In this document: piece by piece, positions 25,028 through 33,336 of the stretch
Layout of the letters: the number at the start of each line of letters is the position of its first letter
How positions within the stretch are numbered: position 1 is the stretch's first letter
Assembly (NCBI GenBank): GCA_963745915.1
Contig: CAVUZA010000002.1
Span: forward strand, 992,001 to 1,056,000
Direction: 5' to 3'
Length of the DNA stretch: 64,000 bases
DNA from: VRUE01 sp963745915
GTDB lineage: Bacteria; Actinomycetota; Thermoleophilia; Solirubrobacterales; 70-9
Translations under genes and position numbers: made by a program
The notes under the pieces: generated by a model
Database searches by the model: none
The model's input: the letters and a program-made list of their open reading frames with translations, nothing else
What the model was told of the DNA's origin: nothing

Positions 25028-26100
25028 AGGTCCCCCAGTCGAAGGCCCGCAGCCGCAAGGACGGCGCCGCGATCCCGCTCGACGAGACCGACAAGCGGCT
25101 GATGAACCTGCTGCAGTCGAGCTTCCCGCTCGACCCCGAGCCGTTCGCCGCCGTCGCCGCTGCGGCGGAGCTCGAGCTCGACGACGTGCTGGCCCGCACC
25201 CGGCGCCTGCTCGAGGGCCGGATCATCCGCGAGATCACGCCGATCTTCGACACCCGGGCGCTCGGCTACGAGTCGATGCTGGTCGCCGCCAAGGTCGACG
25301 CCGAGAACCCGCAGCGGGCGGCGGCGGCCGTCAACGCGCACCCCGGCGTCTCGCACAACTACCTGCGCACCCACGAGTTCAACCTCTGGTTCACGATCGC
25401 CACCCCGCCCGACTCCGAGCTCGGCCTGGCCGGCACCCTCGACGTGCTGATGCGCGAGACCGGCGCCGAGTCGATGCGCCAGCTGCCGACCCTGACCCTG
25501 TTCAAGATCAACATGAACCTGGAGATGGAGAAGGGCACCGAGGCGCTCGCCTCGACGGTCGAGGCGACGCCGCCGCGCGAGCTCGAGGGCCAGCCCTACG
25601 ACGAGCGCGACGTCGCCGTGATCCGCGCCCTGCAGGGGCCGATGGAGGCGGTCGAGCGGCCCTACGACGCCGCCGCCGAAGAGCTCGGCGTGCCGACCGC
25701 CGAGCTGCTCGACGACCTGCGCGGGATGGTCGACCGCAAGCTGCTCCGCCGCGTCGCGGCGATCCTCTTCCACCGCCGCGCCGGCTTCTCGGCCAACGGC
25801 ATGGGCGTCTGGAAGGTGCCCGAGGAGGAGATCCTCGAGACCGGCCGCAGGATGGCCTCCTTCCGCGGCATCTCGCACTGCTACCAGCGCCCCACCTACG
25901 AGGACTGGCCCTACAGCGTCTTCACCATGGCCCACGGCCGCTCGAAAGAGGAGTGCGACGCGATCCTCGACTCGATCGCCGCCGAGTGCGGGATGGGCCC
26001 GGACGACCGCGCCACGCTTTATTCCTCGACCGAGTACAAGAAGATCCGCCTCCGGTACTTCACCGACGAGTACCGGCGCTGGGAAGCCGAGCACTCCTAG
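25018..26100 (+). CDS. AhbA-AhbB-like fusion protein (putative sirohaem decarboxylase), Lrp/AsnC fold
   Basis: A 360-residue protein with two tandem Lrp/AsnC-type halves. Half 1 (about 20-165) reads LDETDKRLMNLLQSSFPLDP ... VSHNYLRTHEFNLWFTIATP, close to AhbA; half 2 (about 185-350) has GFSANGMGVWKV, FRGISHCYQRPTYEDWPYSV, FTMAHG and STEYKKIRLRYF, close to AhbB. AhbA/AhbB (NirD/NirL) decarboxylate sirohaem to didecarboxysirohaem in the alternative haem or haem d1 route. The halves are separate subunits in most organisms. The genomic position between hemB and hemL supports a tetrapyrrole role rather than plain transcription control, although automatic annotation would call it an AsnC regulator. 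ATG overlaps hemB. Confidence 0.72.
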   Translation: MAVKVPQSKARSRKDGAAIPLDETDKRLMNLLQSSFPLDPEPFAAVAAAAELELDDVLARTRRLLEGRIIREITPIFDTRALGYESMLVAAKVDAENPQRAAAAVNAHPGVSHNYLRTHEFNLWFTIATPPDSELGLAGTLDVLMRETGAESMRQLPTLTLFKINMNLEMEKGTEALASTVEATPPRELEGQPYDERDVAVIRALQGPMEAVERPYDAAAEELGVPTAELLDDLRGMVDRKLLRRVAAILFHRRAGFSANGMGVWKVPEEEILETGRRMASFRGISHCYQRPTYEDWPYSVFTMAHGRSKEECDAILDSIAAECGMGPDDRATLYSSTEYKKIRLRYFTDEYRRWEAEHS

Positions 26101-26109
26101 GCAGCTGGC

Positions 26110-27372
26110 GTGCCGCGGTCCTCGGAGTTGTATCGGCGGGCGGTGAAGGTGCTTCCGGGGGGAGTGAATTCTCCTGTGCGGGCTATGGGGCAGATTGGGC
26201 GGGAGCCGGTGTTCGTCGCCTCTGGCGAGGGGTGTGAGCTGGTTGACGTCGAGGGCAAGCGGTACGTCGACTGGGTCTGCTCCTGGGGGCCGCTGATCCT
26301 CGGGCATGCTCACCCGGCGGTGATCGAGGCGGTCGAGGCGGCGGCGCGACGGGGGACCAGCTTTGGCGCCGCGACCGAGGCCGAGGTTGAGCTCGCCGAG
26401 GAGGTGGTCGACCGCGTGCCCTCGGCCGAGATGGTGCGGATGACCAGCTCCGGCACCGAGGCGGCGATGAGCGCCGTGCGCCTCGCCCGCGCCGCCACCG
26501 GCCGCGAGGTCGTGGTCAAGTTCGCCGGCGCCTACCACGGCCACTCCGACGGCCTGCTCGCCGAGGCCGGCTCCGGCCTGGCGACGCTGGCGATCCCGGC
26601 CAGCCCCGGGGTGACGGCGGCGCAGGCGGCGGGCACGGTCGTCGTCCCCTGGAACGACCGCGAGGCGGTCGAGCGCGCCCTGACCGAGCACGAGGTCGCC
26701 GCCCTGCTCGCCGAGCCGGTCGCCGCCAACATGGGCGTCGTGCCGCCCGCGCCCGGCTTCCTCGAGCACCTGCGCTCGGTCAGCGCGGCGGCCGGCGCCC
26801 TGCTCGTCTTCGACGAGGTGATCACCGGCTTCCGCGTCGCCCGCGGCGGCGCCCAGGAGCTCTACGCAGTCGAACCCGACCTGACCGTGCTCGGCAAGGT
26901 GCTCGGCGGCGGCCTGCCGGCTGCAGCCCTCGCCGGCCCGCGCGAGCTGCTCGGCCGGCTGGCGCCCGCCGGCGACGTCTACCAGGCCGGCACCCTCTCC
27001 GGCAACCCGCTGGCGACCGCCGCCGGCCTGGCCACCCTGGGCCAGCTCGACGCCGCCGCCTACGAGCGCCTCGCCGCCCTCACCGAGCGCCTCGCCGGCG
27101 GCTTCGAGCGGCTCGCCAGCGAGCGCCCGCTGCAGGTGGCCGCCGCCCCGGGCCTCGTCACCCTCTTCTTCAGCGAGGCGCCGGTCGCCGACTTCGCCGG
27201 TGCCGCCGCCTGCGACCTCGAGGCCCACGCCGCCTTCTGCCGCGCCCTGCTCGACCGCGGCGTCTACCCGCCGCCCTCCCAGTTCGAGGCCTGGTTCGTC
27301 TCCCTCGCCCACGACGAGGCAACGATCGACCGCACCCTCGAAGCCGCCGCGGAGGCGCTCGATGAGCTCTGA
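26110..27372 (+). CDS. hemL: Glutamate-1-semialdehyde 2,1-aminomutase
   Basis: PLP enzyme converting glutamate-1-semialdehyde into 5-aminolevulinate; 420 residues. Family signatures are VLPGGVNSPVRAMGQIGREP, WGPLILGHAHPAVIEA, RMTSSGTEAAMSAVRLARA, KFAGAYHGHSDGLL, LLVFDEVITGFRVA and the PLP Lys in LTVLGKVLGGGLPAAA, followed by YQAGTLSGNPLATAAG. Its presence with hemB shows the C5 pathway of aminolevulinate synthesis. Start GTG 26110, 9 bp after the AhbAB-like gene. The first 90 codons have relaxed codon bias. It overlaps the next gene by 11 bp. Confidence 0.97.
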   Translation: MPRSSELYRRAVKVLPGGVNSPVRAMGQIGREPVFVASGEGCELVDVEGKRYVDWVCSWGPLILGHAHPAVIEAVEAAARRGTSFGAATEAEVELAEEVVDRVPSAEMVRMTSSGTEAAMSAVRLARAATGREVVVKFAGAYHGHSDGLLAEAGSGLATLAIPASPGVTAAQAAGTVVVPWNDREAVERALTEHEVAALLAEPVAANMGVVPPAPGFLEHLRSVSAAAGALLVFDEVITGFRVARGGAQELYAVEPDLTVLGKVLGGGLPAAALAGPRELLGRLAPAGDVYQAGTLSGNPLATAAGLATLGQLDAAAYERLAALTERLAGGFERLASERPLQVAAAPGLVTLFFSEAPVADFAGAAACDLEAHAAFCRALLDRGVYPPPSQFEAWFVSLAHDEATIDRTLEAAAEALDEL

Positions 27373-27814
27373 TCCCGCCCAGGCCCTGGACGCGCTGACG
27401 GCGATCCTGCGCGAGGAGGAGGCGCCGCTCTCGGCCCGGGTGGTGGGCAGCGACGAGCGGCCGGAGCACGGGCTGCTCGCCGCCGCCGGGCCGCGCGCCG
27501 CCGCCGACCCGGCCGCCTACGCCCTGGTGGTCGAGGCGGTGCGCGAGGGCTACCTCCTGCACTACGGCGAGCCGCGCCTGCTGCGCGGCCACGACGCCGA
27601 CCTCGCCCTGCTCGCCGGCGACCATCTCTACGCGCTCGGGATCGAGCGGCTGGCGGCGCTGGGCGACGCCGAGGCGGTCGCGACCCTCGCCGCGCTGATC
27701 GGCGATTGCGCCCGGCTGCACGCCGAGGGAAGGGCCGTCGAGGCCCCGGAGATCTGGCGCCGGGCGGCGCTCGCGGTAGGCGGTCGCGACCAAGACGACG
27801 GCGTGGCGGCCTGA
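27362..27814 (+). CDS. Small helical protein, weakly like heptaprenyl diphosphate synthase component I
   Basis: A 150-residue, all-helical protein that I do not firmly recognise. The stretch ADLALLAGDHLYALGIERLAALGDAEAVATLAALIGDC resembles the L-A-G-D-Y segment of HepS-type non-catalytic subunits of polyprenyl diphosphate synthases. A catalytic-type polyprenyl synthase lies 3 kb downstream in the same orientation, which makes the idea reasonable but unproven. ATG at 27362 overlaps the hemL stop; 33 bp separate it from the Rieske gene. Confidence 0.6.
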   Translation: MSSDPAQALDALTAILREEEAPLSARVVGSDERPEHGLLAAAGPRAAADPAAYALVVEAVREGYLLHYGEPRLLRGHDADLALLAGDHLYALGIERLAALGDAEAVATLAALIGDCARLHAEGRAVEAPEIWRRAALAVGGRDQDDGVAA

Positions 27815-27847
27815 GTCAATAGACTCCGCGCTTCCTGAGGCAAGCTG

Positions 27848-28528
27848 TTGAGCGACCAAGCGGACAAGCAAAATGGGGCCGAGGCGGGTGCCCGCCCGGA
27901 GCGCCCGGAGATGAAGCCGCCCGGCTACTTCGAGGGCGAGTCGATGACCCGGCGCCGCGCCTTCGAGGTCGCGGTCCAGGGCCTCGGCGGCCTGGCCGGG
28001 GCGGCGATCGTGCTGCCCGCGGTCGGTTTCGCCGTGGCGCCGATCTTCCACCAGGGCAAGGAACGCTGGGAGGCGGTCGGCCCGGTCGGCGACTTCGTCG
28101 AGGACACCTACCGCCAGGTGGTCTTCACCGAAACCGAGGGCATCGGCGACGCCGGCAAGACCACCGCCTACATCCGCCGCAGCTCCAAGGACCTCGAAGA
28201 AGAGCCGGGCAAGTTCGTCGCGGTCTCCAACCGCTGCGCCCACCTCGGCTGCCCGGTGCGCTTCGTCGAGGCCGCCGGCAACTTCATCTGCCCCTGCCAC
28301 GGCGGCGTCTACGACTTCCAGGGCAAGCGGATCGGCGGCCCGCCGGTGCGGCCGCTGGACCAGTTCCAGACCCGCGTCCGCAACGGCCAGGTCGAGGTCG
28401 GCCCGCGCTACAGCGTCACCTCCCAGCTCGAGCCGGTGCGCGCCCGCGACCCCGGCGAGTTCACCGGCGGCATCTGGGAATACCTCTACCCGCCGCGCCC
28501 GTCCACCTTCCCCCCGCCGAGCAGCTGA
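27848..28528 (+). CDS. qcrA: Menaquinol-cytochrome c reductase Rieske iron-sulfur subunit
   Basis: A 226-residue Rieske protein. One membrane helix (GGLAGAAIVLPAVGFAVAPIF, about 49-69) follows a twin-arginine-like TRRRAF sequence, as in Tat-exported Rieske proteins, and tatA/tatC are encoded nearby. The cluster ligands are CAHLGCPV (about 131-138) and CPCHGGVYDFQG (about 152-163). It starts the qcrABC unit: qcrB follows after 10 bp. The TTG start has a GAGG site 8 nt upstream. Confidence 0.94.
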   Translation: MSDQADKQNGAEAGARPERPEMKPPGYFEGESMTRRRAFEVAVQGLGGLAGAAIVLPAVGFAVAPIFHQGKERWEAVGPVGDFVEDTYRQVVFTETEGIGDAGKTTAYIRRSSKDLEEEPGKFVAVSNRCAHLGCPVRFVEAAGNFICPCHGGVYDFQGKRIGGPPVRPLDQFQTRVRNGQVEVGPRYSVTSQLEPVRARDPGEFTGGIWEYLYPPRPSTFPPPSS

Positions 28529-28538
28529 GGAATAGGCG

Positions 28539-29426
28539 ATGAAGCTCGACTCCCTGATCCCGGCCCCGCTGCGCAAACCGGCCAAGCCCGGCGCCGGCAA
28601 CGGCGCCAAGGGCGCCGCCCCGGCCGACCTGAAGACGGCGCCGCCGGAGCGGCCCTCCGACGCCAAGAAGATCGCCGACCGCGCGGTCGAAGCGCCGGTC
28701 GACGTGCTCGCCTGGATCGACCAGCGCACCGCCGCCACCGGCTTCCTCACCGGGATGCTCTACCGCAAGGTGCCGAAGGGGACCAACTGGTTCTACACGC
28801 TCGGCTCGGCGACGCTCTTCGCCTTCATCGTGCAGGCCACCACCGGCGTCTTCCTGGCGATGTTCTACACGCCCTCGACCACCCAGGCCTACGCCTCGAT
28901 CGCCCACATCAACAACGACGTCTTCCTCGGCGCCTTCGTGCACGGCATGCACAAGTGGGGCTCGAGCGTGATGGTGATCATGATCTTCCTGCACATGGGG
29001 CGCACCTTCTTCTTCGGCGCCTACAAGTACCCGCGTGAGCTCAACTGGGTGATCGGCGTCGTGCTGCTGATCCTGACCATGACGATGGCCTTCACCGGCT
29101 ACCTGCTGCCCTTCGACCAGCGCTCCTTCTGGGCCTCGGTGGTCGGCATCAACATCAACGGCACCGGCCCCGTCGTCGGCCCCTACCTGAGCGACTTCCT
29201 GCGCGCCGGCCCGGAGCTGGGGGCGACCACGCTCTCGCGCTTCTACGCGATCCACATGCTGCTCGTGCCCGGCGCGATCATCGCCCTGATCGGCGCCCAC
29301 ATGTACCTGGTGGTCAAGCTCGGCACCACCGCGCCGCCCTGGCTGCACGCCGAGAAGCCGAAGAACGCCTCGCCGACCGCGCAGCTCGACGCCGGCACCG
29401 AGGGCAACGGAGCGTCGCCCTCGTGA
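28539..29426 (+). CDS. qcrB: Menaquinol-cytochrome c reductase cytochrome b6-type subunit
   Basis: A 295-residue cytochrome b N-terminal half with four membrane helices. Haem-ligand pairs lie in GAFVHGMHKWGSSVMVIMIFLHMGR and FYAIHMLLVPGAIIALIGAHMYLV. YPRELNWVIGVVLLILTMTMAFTGYLLPFDQ is the conserved Qo-site region. The N-terminal 60 residues form an Ala/Pro-rich extension. It carries only the b6 part; the remaining helices are in the next gene, which overlaps by 4 bp. This split is the Bacillus/chloroplast b6f layout, not the single QcrB of mycobacteria. Confidence 0.93.
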   Translation: MKLDSLIPAPLRKPAKPGAGNGAKGAAPADLKTAPPERPSDAKKIADRAVEAPVDVLAWIDQRTAATGFLTGMLYRKVPKGTNWFYTLGSATLFAFIVQATTGVFLAMFYTPSTTQAYASIAHINNDVFLGAFVHGMHKWGSSVMVIMIFLHMGRTFFFGAYKYPRELNWVIGVVLLILTMTMAFTGYLLPFDQRSFWASVVGININGTGPVVGPYLSDFLRAGPELGATTLSRFYAIHMLLVPGAIIALIGAHMYLVVKLGTTAPPWLHAEKPKNASPTAQLDAGTEGNGASPS

Positions 29427-30124
29427 AGCCCGCCGACAAGCAGGCATACCTGCAGGAGTACGAGCTGCTGAAGAAGAAGGGCAAGCCCTTCTTCCCCTAC
29501 GCGGTGCTCAAGGACACGGCGATGGCGCTGCTCGTCGTCGCCACGATCATCGCCATGTCGCTGATCCTCGGCGCCGAGCAGGGGCCGAAGGCCGACCCCA
29601 CGACGACCACCTACGTGCCCCGGCCCGAGTGGTACTTCTTCTTCCTCTTCGAGCTCCTGCGCGTGATCAAGCCGCCCGAGCTGGTCCCGATCGCGACGAT
29701 CGGCATCCCGACGATCTGCATGGTGCTGCTCCTGCTGCTGCCGTTCTACGACCGCGGCCCGGAGCGCAACCCGATCCGCCGCCCGATCGCGACGACCGCC
29801 GGCCTGCTGACGATCGTCGCCATGGCCTACCTCACCTTCCTCGGCGCCGAGGGCGGCTCGCCGACCGAGATCGACATGAAGGTCGCGCCGCAATACGAGG
29901 CCGGCAAGGAGGTCGTCGCCGGCTCCGGCTGTCTCGCCTGCCACAAGCTGGGCGAGAACGGCAACAACGGCCCCGGCCCGGAACTGACCCACATCGCCGA
30001 GCGCATCCCGCGCGCCGCGATCCTGCGCTCGGTCGAAATCGGCCCCGGGATCATGCCCTCCTTCCGCGACCTGCCGCCGAAGAAGCTCGAAGAGCTCGCC
30101 GACTTCCTCTCCTCGCTCGACTGA
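29423..30124 (+). CDS. qcrC: Fused cytochrome b subunit IV and cytochrome c (Bacillus-type QcrC)
   Basis: A 233-residue protein with three membrane helices at about 28-48, 89-109 and 124-144. The subunit IV signature is PEWYFFFLFELLRVIKPPEL (about 71-90; P-E-W-Y of the Qo site). The C-terminal domain is a monohaem cytochrome c with GSGCLACHKLGENGNNGPGP (C-x-x-C-H about 171-175) and the distal Met in GIMPSFRDLPPKKLEELADF. This fusion is known from Bacillus QcrC. GTG start overlapping qcrB, so both halves of cytochrome b are translationally linked. Confidence 0.93.
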   Translation: MKPADKQAYLQEYELLKKKGKPFFPYAVLKDTAMALLVVATIIAMSLILGAEQGPKADPTTTTYVPRPEWYFFFLFELLRVIKPPELVPIATIGIPTICMVLLLLLPFYDRGPERNPIRRPIATTAGLLTIVAMAYLTFLGAEGGSPTEIDMKVAPQYEAGKEVVAGSGCLACHKLGENGNNGPGPELTHIAERIPRAAILRSVEIGPGIMPSFRDLPPKKLEELADFLSSLD

Positions 30125-30133
30125 GGCGACAGG

Positions 30134-30868
30134 GTGACGCCCGGCACCCAACCCCGGCCTTCACGCGATTCGGCCCAATTTGCTGAGCAGATCCAGGGCA
30201 TGTTCGATCGCGTTGCCAAGCGGTACGACCTGCTGAACTCCGTGATGAGCGCCGGCTTGCACCATGTCTGGAGGGGACGAGCCGTTGATCGTGCCGACGT
30301 TTCCCCCGGCGACTCGGTGCTCGACGTCTGCTGCGGCACCGGCGACCTGGCGCTGGAGCTGGCCGCGCGGGTGACGCCGGAGGGGCGGGTGGTCGGCTGC
30401 GACTTCTCCGAGCCGATGCTCGACCTGGCCCGCGAGAAGGCCGCCGCTCGCGGGGTCGACGGGGTGCGCTTCGAGTGGGCGGACGCGCTCAACTTGCCTT
30501 ACGACGACAGTAGCTTCGATGCGGTAACCGTCGGTTTTGCGATTCGCAACTTCGCTGACTGGGATCGCGGGCTGCAGGAGATGACGCGCGTGCTCAAGCC
30601 TGGCGGCAGGCTGGTAATCCTTGAGTTCACCGAGCCGCATCGCCCGCCCTTCTCGACGTTTTACTCGCTCTGGTTCGATCGGATCGTGCCGGTTTTGGGC
30701 CGATTTACCACCAACCCGGAGGCATACTCGTATTTGACCGAATCGGTCCACAGTTTTCCCGGGCCGCGGGAGTTGGCGGACAAGATGGCCGCGGCCGGCC
30801 TCGGGCGGATCCGGTGGTTGGTTCTCGCTGGCGGGATCGTGGCGATCCATACCGGCGTCCGCGAGTGA
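30134..30868 (+). CDS. menG: Demethylmenaquinone methyltransferase (MenG/UbiE family)
   Basis: A 244-residue SAM methyltransferase for the last step of menaquinone synthesis. UbiE/MenG signatures: IQGMFDRVAKRYDLLNSVMSAGLHHVWR (residues about 19-46), VLDVCCGTGDLALELA (SAM motif I, about 63-78), ADALNLPYDDSSFDAVTVGFAIRNFADW and RVLKPGGRLVILEFTEP. The C-terminal YLTESVHSFPGPRELADKM is also conserved. The gene follows qcrC by 9 bp, fitting the use of menaquinol by the Qcr complex. Codon bias is clearly relaxed compared with neighbours. It overlaps the next gene (GTGA). Confidence 0.93.
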   Translation: MTPGTQPRPSRDSAQFAEQIQGMFDRVAKRYDLLNSVMSAGLHHVWRGRAVDRADVSPGDSVLDVCCGTGDLALELAARVTPEGRVVGCDFSEPMLDLAREKAAARGVDGVRFEWADALNLPYDDSSFDAVTVGFAIRNFADWDRGLQEMTRVLKPGGRLVILEFTEPHRPPFSTFYSLWFDRIVPVLGRFTTNPEAYSYLTESVHSFPGPRELADKMAAAGLGRIRWLVLAGGIVAIHTGVRE

Positions 30869-31830
30869 CCCGGCGTTCCGCCGTACCGCCGCCGGTCACC
30901 GCCGTCTTCGACGCCTCGAGCAGCTGGCTGCCGGCCCGGATGGCGGCGGTCGAGGACCTGCTGCGGGCGCAGTGCGCCGGCCACGGCGAGCTGCTCGACG
31001 CCGACGCCGCGGCGACCCTGAGCGCCGGCGGCAAGCGGCTGCGGCCGACCCTGGTCCTGCTCGCCGCCGGCCCGGACGGGGACGAGGCGGCGGTACGGGC
31101 GGCGGCCGCGGTCGAGCTGGTCCACATGGCGACCCTGGTCCACGACGACGTGCTCGACGAGGCGCCGCTGCGCCGCGGACGGCCGACGGTGGCGGCGACC
31201 GCCGGCCGCGGCCGGGCGACGGCGCTCGGCGACCTGCTCTTCGCGCGCGCCTTCGCCCTGTTCGCCGCCCACGGGGACCGGCAGGCGACGGCGCTGCTCG
31301 CCGCCGCCTCGGTCTCGCTGGCGCGCGGCGAGCTGGCCCAGCGCGAGGACGCCTACGACACCGGCATCGCCGAGCGCCGCTACCTGCAGCGCTGCCGGCT
31401 GAAGACCGCGGCACTCTTCGAGTGCGCCTGCCGCATGGGCGGCGACGGCGAGGGGCTGGGCGCCTTCGGCGCCGAGATCGGCCTCGCCTTCCAGCTGCTC
31501 GACGACGTGCTCGACGTCGCCGGCCCGCCCGAGCGCACCGGCAAGGCGCGCGGCACCGACCTGCTCGACGGCACCGTCACCCTGCCCCTGATCCTCGCGA
31601 TCGAGAAGGACCCGGCGCTGGCCGGGGCCGACCTCCGCGCCCTCGACCCCGCCGCGGCCGAGCGCCTCTGCGACCGCATCGCGGCCAGCGGCGCCCTCGA
31701 GCGGGTCCGCACCCGCGCCCTGCAGATGGTCGCCACCGCCAAGGCGGCGCTGGAGAACACCGGCCTGGACAGCGAGCGCCAGCGTCTCCTCGCCCTGGTC
31801 GCCGACGGCGTCGTCGACCGCTACAGCTGA
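30865..31830 (+). CDS. Polyprenyl diphosphate synthase (menaquinone side chain)
   Basis: A 321-residue trans-isoprenyl diphosphate synthase. First aspartate-rich motif VHDDVLDEAPLRRGRPTV (DDxxD, about residue 93) and second LLDDVLDVAGPPERTGKARGTDL (about 213); GGKRLRPTLVLLAA is the substrate-binding N-terminal motif. By position after menG it likely makes the C35-C50 chain of menaquinone; chain length cannot be read from sequence. GTG start in a GTGA overlap with menG. Confidence 0.9.
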   Translation: MTRRSAVPPPVTAVFDASSSWLPARMAAVEDLLRAQCAGHGELLDADAAATLSAGGKRLRPTLVLLAAGPDGDEAAVRAAAAVELVHMATLVHDDVLDEAPLRRGRPTVAATAGRGRATALGDLLFARAFALFAAHGDRQATALLAAASVSLARGELAQREDAYDTGIAERRYLQRCRLKTAALFECACRMGGDGEGLGAFGAEIGLAFQLLDDVLDVAGPPERTGKARGTDLLDGTVTLPLILAIEKDPALAGADLRALDPAAAERLCDRIAASGALERVRTRALQMVATAKAALENTGLDSERQRLLALVADGVVDRYS

Positions 31831-31834
31831 GCCC

Positions 31835-32169
31835 TCAGGAGAAGTCGTCGGCCGTGATCAGGTCGGCCGCGAGCGCCGCCGAGAAGGTGTCGGCGACGAA
31901 CTGCATGTTCTCGTGCTCGAGCTCCTTCAGCGCGTCGCTGAGCTTGCGCGTGCCGAGGTCGAGCTCCTCGTCGAAGGCGTCGATCGCGGCTTCCTCGTGG
32001 ACCTCGTCGGCCTGCCACTCGCACTCCGGGCAGCGCCGCCAGAGGCGCCAGTGGGCGCGGTCCCCCGCCTGCTCCCAGCAGGTCGGCTGAACCAGGCCTG
32101 CGAGGCGCAGCGCGGGCAGACGTGCAGGCCGGTGGCTGTCTGTGTCTGGCTGGCGCTCGCGTTTCGCAT
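31835..32169 (-). pseudogene. Zinc-ribbon protein gene with an apparent frameshift
   Basis: ATG at 32169 has an excellent ribosome site (AGGAGG, 4 nt upstream) and reads into HVCPRCASQ (first C-x-x-C). Near 32094-32102 the natural continuation changes frame: the second frame gives LVQPTCWEQAGDRAHWRLWR, then RCPECEWQADEVHEEAAIDA and a regular acidic helix (FDEELDLGTRKLSDALKELEHENMQF) to the stop at 31835. One missing base (CAGGGC read as CAGGC) would restore a protein of about 111 residues with two C-x-x-C pairs, a zinc ribbon plus helical tail found in actinobacteria. The function is unknown. It converges with the polyprenyl synthase gene and diverges from tatA. Confidence 0.72.
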
Positions 32170-32295
32170 GTGCCTCCTATCGAACCCGCGTGAGAGCGAA
32201 TCAATCCGCACTTTTCCGCTCGATTGGCAGAAAACCCAACTTTCGGGTATCTCAACTACCCAATTCGTCGTGATCCGATCGCCCCCTGCGCTCGT

Positions 32296-32301
32296 TACCA
32301 T
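32296..32301 (+). promoter_or_regulatory. -10 box of the leaderless tatAC transcript
   Basis: TACCAT followed by exactly 6 nt and the tatA ATG at 32308. No ribosome-binding site is present. A GGGTA/TACCC inverted repeat at about 32246-32262 lies upstream and could be an operator. Confidence 0.6.
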
Positions 32302-32307
32302 GGGGCG

Positions 32308-32556
32308 ATGCCAAACGTCGGACCTTTCGAGCTCGCCATCGTCCTGATCATCGCCCTGGTCGTCTTCGGGCCCAAGCGCCTGCCGGAGCTCGGTCGCTCG
32401 CTCGGCCGCGGCATCCGCGAGTTCCGCGGCTCGGTCAGCGGCGAGCACGACGAGGAGCCGGCGAAGCCCGCCGATCCCCCCGAGGCGATCGAGCCGCCCC
32501 GCCCGCCGGCGGAGAAGGCCGGCGAGGGCGAGACGGTCGCCCACGACCGCAGCTAG
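32308..32556 (+). CDS. tatA: Sec-independent translocase component TatA
   Basis: An 82-residue pore-forming subunit of the twin-arginine translocase. MPNVGPFELAIVLIIALVVF is the single membrane helix (with Glu8 instead of the more polar usual residue), then the hinge FGPKRLPELGRSLGRGIREF (F-G-P-x-x-L-P) and amphipathic helix, followed by an acidic, Pro-rich tail. The ATG at 32308 is confirmed by the hydrophobic start and the leaderless-type promoter. tatC follows 9 bp downstream. A likely substrate in the window is the Rieske protein. Confidence 0.95.
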   Translation: MPNVGPFELAIVLIIALVVFGPKRLPELGRSLGRGIREFRGSVSGEHDEEPAKPADPPEAIEPPRPPAEKAGEGETVAHDRS

Positions 32557-32565
32557 GCCCCGCCC

Positions 32566-33333
32566 GTGGCCCGGATCAGGCCGGTCGAGCACGAGGACCG
32601 GCTGACCCTGGTCGAGCACCTCGACGAGCTCCGCACCCGGATCGTCGTCTGCCTGGTCGTCTTCGCCGTCGCCTTCGCGCTCTGCTTCTGGCAGAACGAC
32701 CTGCTGCTGGAAATCGCCTCGGCGCCGCTGCCCGGCGACAAGAAGCTGGCCACCTTCGGCGTCGCCGAGGCCTTCACCACGACCCTGACGGTGACCGTCT
32801 ACGGGGCGCTGATCCTCTCGCTGCCGATCCTCCTCTACCAGGCCTACGCCTACCTGCTGCCGGCCTTCAGCCGGCGCGAGCGGCGGGTGATCCTGCCGAT
32901 CCTGCTCGCCGTCCCGGTCCTCTTCCTCGCGGGCGTCGCCTTCGCCTACTTCGTCGTCATGCCGGCCGCGGTCCAGTTCCTGCTCGGCTTCAACGACACC
33001 CAGTTCAACGTCCAGGTCCGCGCCCGCGAGTACTACAGCTTCTTCTCGACCACGCTGCTCGCCGGCGGGATCGTCTTCCAGTTGCCGCTCGCGGTCCTGG
33101 CCGTGACCCGGCTCGGGATCGTCTCCGTGCAGCAGCTCTCGCGCAACCGCCGCTACGCCTACCTGGTGATCGCCGTGATCGCCGCCGCCCTGCCCGGCGT
33201 CGACCCGGTCTCGATGCTGATCGAGATGGTGCCACTCCTCGTCCTCTTCGAGTTGAGTATCTTGATCGCTCGTGCCTTCGGCACTCCGAAGGGAGCTGCG
33301 GGCATCGGCAGACCATCGACCCAGGAGCGGTGA
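32566..33333 (+). CDS. tatC: Sec-independent translocase component TatC
   Basis: A 255-residue six-helix membrane protein that recognises twin-arginine signals. The signature LVEHLDELRTRIVVCLVVFAVAFALCF begins at residue 15 (conserved E and R of the signal-peptide site); PAFSRRERRVILPILLAVPVLFLAGVAFAYFVVMPAAVQFLLGF is the central region and ALPGVDPVSMLIEMVPLLVLFELSILIAR the C-terminal pair. Start GTG 32566, in operon with tatA. Confidence 0.95.
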   Translation: MARIRPVEHEDRLTLVEHLDELRTRIVVCLVVFAVAFALCFWQNDLLLEIASAPLPGDKKLATFGVAEAFTTTLTVTVYGALILSLPILLYQAYAYLLPAFSRRERRVILPILLAVPVLFLAGVAFAYFVVMPAAVQFLLGFNDTQFNVQVRAREYYSFFSTTLLAGGIVFQLPLAVLAVTRLGIVSVQQLSRNRRYAYLVIAVIAAALPGVDPVSMLIEMVPLLVLFELSILIARAFGTPKGAAGIGRPSTQER

Positions 33334-33336
33334 GCG

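Noticed and set aside
25018..26100. Plain Lrp/AsnC transcriptional regulator
   Set aside because: Length (360 residues), two tandem halves with AhbA/AhbB-specific motifs and position between hemB and hemL do not fit a single 150-residue Lrp regulator; a regulatory role is kept only as an alternative.
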